Positions 1-8,221 of a DNA stretch of 23,000 nt are shown here, piece by piece. The position numbers and the translations under genes are program-made. Source of the stretch: Silene noctiflora. Taxonomy: Eukaryota; Streptophyta; Magnoliopsida; Caryophyllales; Caryophyllaceae. Numbering within the stretch: the stretch's first letter is position 1; each line of letters opens with the position of its first letter. Where the stretch lies: positions 1 through 23,000 of the forward strand of contig VHZZ01013766.1 in the NCBI GenBank assembly GCA_009801015.1. Direction: 5' to 3'. The notes beneath the pieces were generated by a model that was not told the DNA's origin, ran no database searches, and saw only the letters and a list, made by a program, of their open reading frames with translations.

Positions 1-93
1 ATTTAATGTTTATTTTTCTTAGAAATAATTGTAATATTTATTGTATTTAATTTTTCATTATATTATTTCTAACGGTTTTGTTTGAATTTTCAG

Positions 94-507
94 GCCGCTT
101 ACAACGAGGAGATGAGTCAATCATTGCCACCTGGCCAGAATCCAGACGAGATCCGGGCGTACTACAAGGCTGTCAAGGGCTTCGACGAGAACTCTAGGTT
201 ATTTGGGACCGGAGACAAGGGGGTTTAAGTGTGGTATGATCCTCCTTGTAACAAAGGTGAGCGTCAATCTTTCTCTTACGCTCCTAGCTTGGTTTCTGAA
301 ATGGCTACCCAATTTAACAATGAGCGAGTCGCCCGACTAGCTCTTGAGGAATCATTTCGCCAGACTCAAGAAGAGGTAGCAGCCATGCGAAAGGCTTGGG
401 CTGAGATGCAGGCTTCTCAACCCCCTAACACCTTTTCAGGTTTCCCTCCCCCACATCCTAGAGATGACTTTGCGGACGACGGNCATGGGTTTGGTACCGT
501 TCAGTAG
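94..507 (+). pseudogene. Ptta/En/Spm-type plant transposase, C-terminal fragment with in-frame stop
   Basis: A good 3' splice site (T-rich tract then TTTTCAG) ends at 93 and opens a frame beginning AAYNEEMSQSLPPG. It contains SRLFGTGDKG, which resembles the R-I-Y-G-L-G-type block of plant Ptta/En/Spm (Transposase_24) proteins. The frame meets TAA at 226-228, then continues in the same frame without interruption to TAG at 505-507. The second part is a charged, probably coiled-coil tail (about residues 60-110: MATQFNNERVARLALEES onward), as expected at the C-terminus of this family. The in-frame stop, one ambiguous base (483) and the missing upstream exons make it a pseudogene fragment. An unrecognised intron around the TAA is the alternative. 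The family call rests on weak motif recall plus the CACTA context. Confidence 0.62.
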
Positions 508-515
508 TGTCGTCT
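506..515. repeat. Left target-site duplication of the nested MITE
   Basis: AGTGTCGTCT, identical to 971-980. The 10-bp length supports a Mutator-like transposition mechanism. Confidence 0.88.
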
Positions 516-970
516 AGACCTGGCAAAAGTAACCCGACCCGATTAACCCGACCCGAAAAGGCTGACCCGAGACCCGAAATGACCCGAACTACATCACCCG
601 AATGTGACCCGAAAACCCGAACTGACCCGACCCGACCCGACCCAAACGTGATCGAGCTTTCTTGACCCGTAACTGACCCGACCCGAAAATGACCCGTTCT
701 GAAACCACCCAACCCGAAAATGACCCGATAAAACATAATTCTAATTGAAACGAAAATACTTGAAATGACATTTTCTCTCTTATTCATTAACCCGAAAATG
801 ACCCGACCCAAAATAACCCGACCCGTTTGACCCGAAACTGATCCGACTAACATCCCGAAATAGACCCGAAACCCGAAATGACCCGAGCCAACCCGAATTA
901 ACCCGAAATCAATGAAAGACCCGAACTGGCCCGACCCGAACCCGACCCGTTGACTCGATTTGCCAGGTCT
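516..970. mobile_element. 455-bp MULE-type MITE filled with ACCCGA repeats, nested in the CACTA element
   Basis: The element starts AGACCTGGCAAA and ends with the exact inverse TTTGCCAGGTCT (12-bp perfect terminal inverted repeats). It is flanked by perfect 10-bp direct repeats AGTGTCGTCT at 506-515 and 971-980. A 9-11-bp target duplication is characteristic of Mutator-like elements. The interior has no coding sequence. It consists largely of about thirty irregularly spaced CCCGA motifs, mostly as ACCCGACCC or ACCCGAAA, all on the + strand. It inserted across the stop codon of the transposase fragment: TAG at 505-507 overlaps the left target copy. It is therefore younger than the CACTA element. 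Confidence 0.88.
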
Positions 971-980
971 AGTGTCGTCT
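971..980. repeat. Right target-site duplication of the nested MITE
   Basis: AGTGTCGTCT, identical to 506-515 and directly abutting the terminal inverted repeat. Confidence 0.88.
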
Positions 981-1280
981 ATGTTAGTATTTAGAAAACA
1001 TTGGTTATTTGTATTTAATTAGTAAGACATTGTACGAATTTGACAAACTTTGTATGTAATCAAATTTCTTTTTCCAATCGCGTTCAGTTTTCTTTCTTGT
1101 TTTGGGTTGGCTACTCTTGATTCCCGTTTGACAGACATGAAAATTGATTCCCGCTTTGCGGTCGACGATTGTATGGAAAATTGCAGGTCATGGTTGAGTT
1201 TGTTGGACGGATTTGAAACAATGCACTGCATTGTGGTTGGTTGGGCAGCTGTTGTTTCTGAAACAGGCTGTATTAGATTC

Positions 1281-1740
1281 TGACGGAAATTTCGTCAGGA
1301 AAATCAAAAAAATTGACTTTTACTGACGGAAATTCCGTCAGGAAAGTCAAAAAAATTTGAAATCTTGACGAAAATTTCGTCAGTAAAGCCAAAAAATGTT
1401 GGCTTCCTGACGGAATTTTCCGTCAGTAAAGTCAAAAAAATTTGACATTTCTGATGGAATTTCCGTCAGTAAAGTCAACTTTCTTTTGACTTTCCTGACG
1501 GAATTCCCGTCAGGAAGCCCAATTTCAATTTTCCTGTGACATTAGTTTGCGTGTCACGTGTAAGGGAACCCTGACGGAAAAACCGTCAGTAATTTTGATT
1601 CCTGACGGAAATTCCGTCAGTAATCGGTTTTTAGTGACGAAATTACGTGATGCATTTTACGACGGAAATACGAAATTTCCGTCAGTAATGCGAATTCCTG
1701 ACGGAAAAAGGCCATTACTGACGGTTTTTTTCCGTCAGTT
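1281..1740. repeat. Palindromic subterminal repeat array of the CACTA element
   Basis: About ten degenerate palindromes of the type CTGACGGAAATTCCGTCAG follow one another, separated by short A/T-rich linkers such as AAAGTCAAAAAAATT. Arms vary (TGACGG, TGATGG, TGACGA) and the centre varies from 6 to about 12 bp. In En/Spm elements the subterminal repeats are binding sites for the element-encoded DNA-binding protein, so this array is probably the recognition region of this element's right end. That role is inferred from the family. Positions and symmetry are seen directly. Confidence 0.85.
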
Positions 1741-1762
1741 TCCCGTGTTTTTTTTGGTAGTG

Positions 1763-1850
1763 CCTAGATCATGAGAATAATGATAGAATAAAAAAATTTT
1801 ATTCTAAATAATATTCTAAGATAAATCTTCTTAGTTAAGAAATATATAAN
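1763..1850. other. AT-rich spacer with an imperfect hairpin
   Basis: Flanking DNA right of the CACTA terminus. The arms AGAATAATGATAGAATAAAA and TTTTATTCTAAATAATATTCT (about 1774-1818) can pair over roughly 20 bp. No gene is visible. Position 1850 is an N that marks the edge of the next repeat. Confidence 0.5.
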
Positions 1851-3052
1851 ACCAAATAAGATATGAAATATCTTAGATAGTTACACAATAATTTTATTTC
1901 CTAACAACCCTAAATAAGATGAGAATAATATAACAAATATNTTATTCTCAAATCTCAACCAAATATTGTAGGAGTATAAGATATTATAGATTTATCCAAA
2001 AGATAAACTAAATATCCTATACAAGGATTTACNTGGATATGACGGCTCATAGGCNGTATAGCAAGNACGAAACCCTAGGTAAATATTAGGNTAAGCTTCA
2101 ATTAGNGTTTTGGATGTGAGGTATTGGAAACCCTAGTTTGTAGAAAGAAAAACAACTCATAAGTTGTTTTATCTATACTACTAACATCATAGGTAACTTG
2201 CATCTCATATCCAATAGAAGAATTATGTCCATTAACATTATTTTAATGCTATAACAAAAGATAGGGCTCATACGAACACTTTCAAAGACTTTTGAAAACG
2301 TAAAGGATTGAGTCGTGAGATATGAATTTCGTGCAGCTCAAGGATATAGCTCAAGAGCTATAACTTCAAGCCCTTTTCTAAACAATGTTATAACTGTGAG
2401 GCTATAACATTATTTAATCAAAGGTTAATTCTTTCAATACCATTACAAGATAGAAACCTATTCTATCTNACCAAATAAGATATGAAATATCTTAGATAGT
2501 TACACAATAATTTTATTTCCTAACAACCCTAAATAAGATGAGAATAATATAACAAATATCTTATTCTCAAATCTCAACCAAATATTGTAGGAGTATAAGA
2601 TATTATAGATTTATCCAAAAGATAAACTAAATATCCTATACAAGGATTTACATGGATATGACGGCTCATAGGCTGTATAGCAAGGACGAAACCCTAGGTA
2701 AATATTAGGATAAGCTTCAATTAGAGTTTTGGATGTGAGGTATTGGAAACCCTAGTTTGTAGAAAGAAAAACAACTCATAAGTTGTTTTATCTATACTAC
2801 TAACATCATGGGTAACTTGCATCTCATATCCAATAGAAGAATTATGCCCATTAACATTATTTTAATGCCATAACAAAAGATAGGGCTCATACGAACACTT
2901 TCAAAGACTTTTGAAAACGTAAACGATTGAGTCGTGGACATATCTAACTTCAAGCCCTTTTCTAAACAATGTTATACCTGTGAGGCTATAACATTATTTA
3001 ATCAAAGGTTAATTCTTTCAATACCATTACAAGATAGAAACCTATTCTATCT
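1851..3052. repeat. Two head-to-tail copies of a ~600-bp AT-rich repeat (1851-2468 and 2470-3052)
   Basis: Both copies begin ACCAAATAAGATATGAAATA and end GAAACCTATTCTATCT; the period is 619 bp. They differ by a few substitutions and a ~36-bp segment around 2322-2360 that is missing in copy 2. There is no long reading frame. Internal stretches starting TGTAGGAGTATAAGATATT (1967 and 2586) look somewhat like the 5' end of a Copia-type LTR, but no matching CA end, primer-binding site or polyprotein is visible, so the repeat is unclassified. All ambiguous bases nearby (1850, 1941, 2033, 2055, 2066, 2091, 2106, 2469) lie in or at the edges of copy 1; copy 2 has none. Confidence 0.85.
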
Positions 3053-4498
3053 AATCTTCTTGGAGATCTTCGGAATAGATTCCTAAACTTCATACAAGCT
3101 TCTTTTGATCAATCCATAAACTAGATCTTGAGTAAATAACTTGAATACTAGATTGACTTGTTTTCTTGACGTTAATCATTGTCCTTCAAATCTTAGATAT
3201 GTAATAAATCGATCTATATGGACTAAACAAACAAGTAAGGGCAAGAGTGTATATAATCATAATTAATAAACTTGTCATCATTAAAACAATAGCATATAAG
3301 AGAATATATTATACAACATACCATTCGGCCGACTTTCCTTTAATCCATGTTGTTTTCATGGACTTTTTTATAATTTCTTTTTACAATCTCCTATATACTA
3401 ATCCTCCTTTTAATAAATTTTCCACTTTTTTTCATATTAAAATAGAAAGGGTGAAATATGAAATTAATAATGCATCAATTTAAACTCTATAAATAATGCA
3501 TTAAAATATAAAAACTCTGTATACCGCGCATGATCTATACTAATTTCAATTAAGTCTCTCCTCCTCTACACGTGAGTTTCTAATGTGACTTGAAACTGGA
3601 ATGCATGGCTAATGTTAGTCGCATACGCGATCAAGATTTTTATTTTCAGAAATGGAACAAGTAATGCAATAAGGTAAACTAAAATCAAAATTCCATGTAT
3701 TGAAGTATTTAACAAATTTTGTTTTTTCAAGAGTATGATCGCCCCTACTAGACCATCTAGTTAAGTAATTAGCTAGAACATGATGGAGTTGACTTCAAAT
3801 AAAACATGTTGAAGTTGAATTATTAAGTTTGATTTGAGGAATCATTATTCATGACTGTTGAATCTTCACTCGTTTTGATTAGATAATTAGATGGAAGAAA
3901 AGATTTAATGATTGGATCCAAGATTAGTTGACTAGGCCACCATAAGTAACTCACATTACTATTTGCTGGAATATTCCGCGCCAGACTATCCCTAATATTA
4001 AGGGCACTATTGGCCAACACCTCTTAGTACCATAATATCATTTTATTCAAATACTGCACATTTAAGTATTAATTAACTTCAAATATTTACTACGTATTAG
4101 TTAGTATATGATTATGGGAGATTATTGGGTGAGGTAACATACTAATATTGTGTTCTGCTGATTATTTTACAATTATTTATCGTAATACTGTTTTAGAAGA
4201 GAACCCTTGTAAATCCTTCAAAATAAATAAGGTCAAAATTAGTTAGTTGACAAAGTTTACCAAATAAAGAAATATATAAAGAAATATATAAAGTAGGGCA
4301 ATCATGAAGATTAAGTTGATCTAATCTATGATAATTATTGTAATCCCCCTGCTAATCAACAACGACCATGCATGCCACATCTTTTTCATCCCAAACTTTT
4401 TGTTTCCTTTCATACAATTATTTATATTATATCAAAAGTAAATAAATATATTGGTGTCTATCACAACAACATTAGTTTCTTTCAAACTACTACAGTCT

Positions 4499-4560
4499 AC
4501 ATACATACAACAAATATACAATTATATTATTATCAGAAATATATATTGTTGTATGTATGT
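4499..4560. repeat. 15-bp perfect inverted repeat upstream of the TIC32-like gene
   Basis: ACATACATACAACAA (4499-4513) is the exact inverse of TTGTTGTATGTATGT (4546-4560), with a 32-nt AT-rich loop. It lies about 100-160 nt before the ATG, so if transcribed it would form a hairpin in the 5' leader. Confidence 0.75.
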
Positions 4561-4582
4561 GTATGAAACAGCTACATACATT

Positions 4583-4606
4583 ATACATACATACATACAT
4601 ACATAC
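4583..4606. repeat. (ATAC)6 microsatellite in the probable 5' leader
   Basis: Six uninterrupted ATAC units ending 50 nt before the start codon at 4657. It is complementary to the GTAT microsatellite at 5551-5588 in intron 1. Confidence 0.9.
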
Positions 4607-4656
4607 AAGTATATATCTTGCAACATTTAGTATTACAATCCAGCAAATCATCCAAA

Positions 4657-7257
4657 ATGTTGGACACCATCAAATACTTAACCGGATGGAACGGGCCTAG
4701 CGGGTTTGGATCCAAGTCGACCGCCGAGGATGTCACCCTCCATTGTCAACATCTGCCTTCTATAACTGCCATCATCACCGGTATGTATCTTCTAAAGTTT
4801 CTTTTTTCCTAACATTACCATATATATTTTCGTTAATTAACACTTGTATCCAACTCTTTCGGGGTAGTTTGAAAGTCAGTGATTTCAACTGACCTCGCTC
4901 ATCATCTGAAAGGATAACATAGGTTGGTTCTGCAATACTGGATAATACACATTGTTTTTTTTTTTTGAAGTTTCCATGTTTTATGAATGCCACACACTAT
5001 TCATAGTGGATTACATGCAATGAGGGAGCAAGTGCGTGGATTAGTAGAAACCGTCGCACTCAAAAGACTATAATATATTGTATGAAATTATTGATTGGTT
5101 AAAGTTTTCGCTTTTTTCTAAAGATCAAGATACTTTAATCTTTAATGCCCCATTTACGTTTACTTCATTCTCTAACTTTGAATTCTAATTCAACAATGCA
5201 TGTTATAGATGTTACTCCCACTTTATAGACTATCACAACTTTATTTTAAAAAAAAAGAAAGATATCCGTTTTATAGCTAAAACGGGTCAATTATCACTCA
5301 CGTACACAATATGTTCAAAAGTGCAAACGAAAGTAAGCAACCCAAGTGGTGGAGCGATAGTCGTCTGTTGATACCATATTAGAATGTAATCCCGGTGATC
5401 AATTTTAATCAAATGTATCGAATTCATTTGAAAAGAGGGGGTGTATAGTATTTGAGTACTTGGCCTGTTTTACCTACAACAAGGATACCTCTGTTTTATG
5501 GGGGATTAACTGTACTTTATAATACTTCAAAATTCTGTTATTCACTTTCCATGTATGTATGTATGTATGTATGTATGTATGTATGTATTGTGGTGACAGG
5601 TGCAACGTCAGGGATTGGTGAAGAAACAGCTAGGGTGCTGGCTAAGCGTGGGGCCAGGATCATACTCCCGGCAAGGCGATACAAGGCAGCCGAGAAAACC
5701 AAGGCACGGATATTAACAGAGAATCCAAAGGCTGAGGTGATCGTCATGGAACTCGATCTTAGCTCTCTTTCCTCCGTCAGAACCTTCGTTGACGAATTTG
5801 AGTCTCTTCATTTGCCTCTCAACCTACTAATGTAATTATTTAAATTTCAATGATTCATTTTATGTTCTCTGAATATATAAGTCGAATTGAAGTTAAATGT
5901 CAAATTTGTCACGTTTATTTAATAAAACATGAGCAGAAATAACGCGGGAATGTATTCGCATGAACATCAAATATCAGAGGATGGCGTCGAAATGACCTTT
6001 GCCACTAATTACCTTGGTGAGCGCGCTTCATCTCTATTTTAGTTTACATGACAAATTAACAACTCAATAGTCGTCGTATCATACCACGTTCGTTCTTATA
6101 CAAGATAAAATGTTACGTTTTAATATCGCTTAAGCTTGTGTCGTCCAATTCAAGAGTGCATCGATCAGCAACGATTAGAGTACCGGTTAGCTAGTCGTTG
6201 TTTAAAGAGTTGATAGATACGATACAAATGGGTTATTTTGTCTAAGTTTCTTATAAATTTGCAGGTCATTTTTTGTTAACAAAGTTGTTAATGAAGAAAA
6301 TGGTAGAAACAGCAAAAAAAACAGGAATTCAAGGAAGGATTATAAACGTATCATCCCATTATCACAACAGTTTCGATGGAGATATTATTCTCTATCTTCA
6401 CCTCATAACTAAAGATAAACGGTATGTTACTCTACTCTTACTCTCTCGATCAGTCCCAATAAAATAATCATTTGTATACCTTTCATTTTAATATGTTTAT
6501 TGTTGTTGTTATTGTATCAGTGAATACGATCCGTCTCGTGCGTATGCGCTCTCTAAACTCGCCAACATTCTGCACACCAAGGAGCTTGCACATAAACTTA
6601 AAGTAGGTTCATTTGATGAGACTTGAGAAATCAATTGTACGAAATTAGGTGGCTAAAAAGATTATGAATAATAAATAATGCATGCAGGAAATGAAGGCTA
6701 ACGTTACAGTGAATAGTGTACATCCTGGAATCGCGAGGACCAGACTCTTTCAAGCCAAAAACGGTATCATGAGATTCATCACAGGTCACATTCTTAACTC
6801 TAAATAAATACTTATTCGTTTAGCTTACAAAGATAATTACCAAGTTAACTGATTGATTGAAATTGAGGGAATATTACGTACTCGTTATTAGTAATAACTG
6901 ATTGATGTTTTTATGGATATGCAGATTTGGTCTTTCTTTCGGTCTCCAAACTCTTGAAGACCATTCCTCAAGTACTATTTTATCTTTTCCACTTTTTTTC
7001 CACTAGCTAGCTTTTGACAATTGAAAAATTAGCTTTGATTCAATGCTTGAGAATTCTATTTTTAAACTTATAATTTATGCATGCAGGGTGCTGCAACAAC
7101 GTGCTATGTAGCAACAAATCCTAAACTGGAGGAAATATCAGGAAAATACTTTGAAGATTGTAATCAAGCATTCCCATCTCTACTCGGGTCCAGCTCCTAC
7201 GAAGCCCGAAGGCTGTGGGTCGCCTCCGAAATCATGGCTTCCAAACAAATTTCTTAG
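4657..7257 (+). CDS. Short-chain dehydrogenase/reductase, TIC32-like (8 exons, 329 aa)
   Basis: NAD(P)H-dependent oxidoreductase of the classical SDR fold. Its closest recognisable family is plant TIC32, an NADPH- and calmodulin-binding SDR at the chloroplast inner-envelope import complex. The substrate is unknown and plastid location is inferred by family only. Exons: 4657-4780, 5600-5831, 5937-6016, 6265-6421, 6521-6602, 6688-6784, 6925-6971, 7087-7257; all introns are GT-AG and the frame is continuous. Visible motifs: family N-terminus GFGSKSTAEDV (residues 16-26), cofactor loop TGATSGIG (41-48), DLSS block, NNAG (120-123), Asn143 in ATNYLG, catalytic Ser176 in NVSS, Tyr206 and Lys210 in YALSK, and HPG (237-239). 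The full Asn-Ser-Tyr-Lys tetrad is present, so the protein should be active. The ATG at 4657 gives a length typical of TIC32 homologues. Intron 1 ends in a microsatellite just before the acceptor. Confidence 0.93.
5551..5588. repeat. (ATGT)9 microsatellite beside the intron 1 acceptor
   Basis: About nine and a half ATGT units end only 11 nt before the exon 2 boundary at 5600. They occupy the place where a branch point and pyrimidine tract would normally sit. The unit is the reverse complement of the ATAC repeat upstream of exon 1. Confidence 0.92.
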
Positions 7258-7611
7258 ATTCAATCTTTTTTCAAGTAAATAGTACAAATGCGTCACCTTG
7301 AGCCCTAATGTAAACCCCTCATATACCGAATGTAAATAATGAGCTTCATTATGAACTGCTCACATACAGAGTATCTGTACAGACGTATAAGTAGGAAAAG
7401 ACTTAAAATGAACAAGTAGATTTTTCAGTCGTGTGTTACCGTCTTGAGTTGCCATCACTAATACATAAATGGCTTCCGAAAGAGTCAAGGAAAGCCACTG
7501 CGGTACAAAACCTCTCTGCATGCGTAAATCTTGAATATACATAATAAGAAACACTGTATATTTATTTAGTACTAGTCGAAATTTGGTTCTAGCTGTAGAG
7601 TCGCCAACAAA

Positions 7612-7758
7612 ATGCTAACTGCATCAACCATCCGCATTCACAAGCAAGACACAATCAAGAAAGCACTCCAAATCCGGGAGGAAAAAGAGGAATGCTTTCA
7701 GCTGTGGAAAGAAACTCAGAGACACAAATTCGGAGTTATGAAAGGAGAGCAAGGGTAA
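7612..7758 (+). other. Short open frame (48 codons) of coding-like composition, function unknown
   Basis: ATG at 7612 to TAA at 7756-7758. The predicted peptide is hydrophilic and helix-prone, with a charged stretch IREEKEECFQLWKETQRHKF at residues 21-40, unlike the low-complexity peptides of neighbouring chance frames. Its end overlaps a good splice donor (AAGG|GTAAGT at 7754-7755), so it could be a small exon of a longer + strand transcript, for example an alternative 3' extension of the dehydrogenase mRNA. No family was recognised and no downstream + strand exon was found. Chance is the main alternative. Confidence 0.2.
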
Positions 7759-7949
7759 GTACGTTTTATCAGCAAGGGAAGAAAATAGAGAAATAATCCA
7801 AGCTTACACAGTTAACTCAAATCAAAACATTTTTTACAAGCATCAGTATTTTATCCAACCCTCAAAACTTATTAAAATATATCATGAAAATGAAAGAATA
7901 TACAAAACTCGCTCTCACCGAAGCCTACTATACAAAACTCTTTACTATG

Positions 7950-8030
7950 TTATAACTTTACAATGTCAGTTAATTGACAATTACAAGCAAATATGATCAT
8001 CTCATCCTCGTCCTCTTCTAGCCGGTGTAA
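7950..8030 (-). other. Candidate alternative terminal coding exon of the STE20-like kinase
   Basis: Read on the - strand, a strong acceptor (TTTATTTTTTTTAG, + strand 8031-8044) is followed by a phase-0 frame that begins LHRLEEDEDEM and runs 26 codons to TAA (7950-7952). The annotated last exon (8222-8278) begins LRRQ, contains LEEDEEMF and stops, and is also entered in phase 0. Joining exon 20 (ending at 8359) to 8030 instead of 8278 keeps the frame and swaps the acidic tail for one ending in a short hydrophobic peptide. This may be a duplicated or alternatively used last exon. Without transcripts it may equally be 3' UTR. Confidence 0.35.
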
Positions 8031-8221
8031 CTAAAAAAATAAATGAGGCAGTAGATATAACTTACGGCGGGAAGCAGATTCGAGAGGAATATATGTCAGT
8101 ATTTCCTGTGGTTCTTCAATAGCAAGTACAGTCCAGGTTGCTCATGAATGAATACCACCAAGCAATTACTTTTATGTACACTCACTTTACAACAAGCTAA
8201 ATTGAGGCGTTAAGCAACGTC

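Larger units (their letters stand above)
1..1762 (+). mobile_element. CACTA (En/Spm) DNA transposon, right-hand end, left end outside window
   Basis: The sequence ending at 1762 reads TTTTTTTTGGTAGTG, the reverse complement of a CACTACCAAAAA terminus, which is the hallmark of plant CACTA elements. Just inside it lies a long array of palindromic subterminal repeats (about 1281-1740), and further in is a decayed transposase reading frame (94-507), so terminus, subterminal repeats and gene are in the expected order. CACTA elements make 3-bp target duplications; CCT follows the terminus, but the left copy is outside the window and cannot be checked. The element is interrupted by a nested MITE at 516-970. 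The stretch 981-1280 between the MITE and the subterminal array shows no convincing gene and is read as element interior. Confidence 0.82.
3053..4656 (+). promoter_or_regulatory. Upstream region and probable promoter/5' leader of the TIC32-like gene
   Basis: AT-rich non-coding DNA between the duplicated repeat and the start codon at 4657; no credible gene is seen on either strand. A CACGTG (G-box core) occurs at 3569-3574. A short direct repeat AAAGAAATATAT occurs near 4265-4290. From about 4499 the sequence is dominated by an inverted repeat and an ATAC microsatellite (listed separately). The transcription start cannot be placed, since several TATA-like stretches exist and none is decisive. 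Confidence 0.4.
7258..8221. other. Convergent intergenic region (3' ends of both genes)
   Basis: Lies between the stop codon of the + strand dehydrogenase (7257) and the last coding base of the - strand kinase (8222), so it must hold both 3' UTRs and polyadenylation sites. An AATAAT at about 7335 is a possible poly(A) signal for the dehydrogenase. No signal for the kinase is clear. Contents of note are a 48-codon + strand reading frame (7612-7758) and a possible alternative kinase terminal exon (7950-8030), listed separately. Confidence 0.6.

Noticed and set aside
458..853. 131-codon open frame on the - strand
   Set aside because: It is the reverse reading of the ACCCGA motif array in the MITE (a low-complexity G/S/V/R peptide) and runs across an element boundary.
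1281..1740. Regularly spaced palindromes resembling a CRISPR array
   Set aside because: Units and spacers vary in length and sequence, linkers are themselves repetitive, and the array abuts a CACTA terminus in plant DNA.
1967..3052. Pair of Copia LTRs
   Set aside because: TGTAGGAGTATAAG resembles an LTR start, but no CA end, primer-binding site, polypurine tract or gag/pol sequence is present.
4618..4656. Start of the TIC32-like protein upstream of 4657
   Set aside because: The frame is open back to a TTG at 4618 but has no ATG there; the ATG at 4657 gives the expected N-terminus and length.
8031..8066. 36-nt GT-AG intron in the kinase 3' UTR
   Set aside because: Too short for plant splicing; the acceptor makes better sense as the start of an alternative last exon joined to exon 20.
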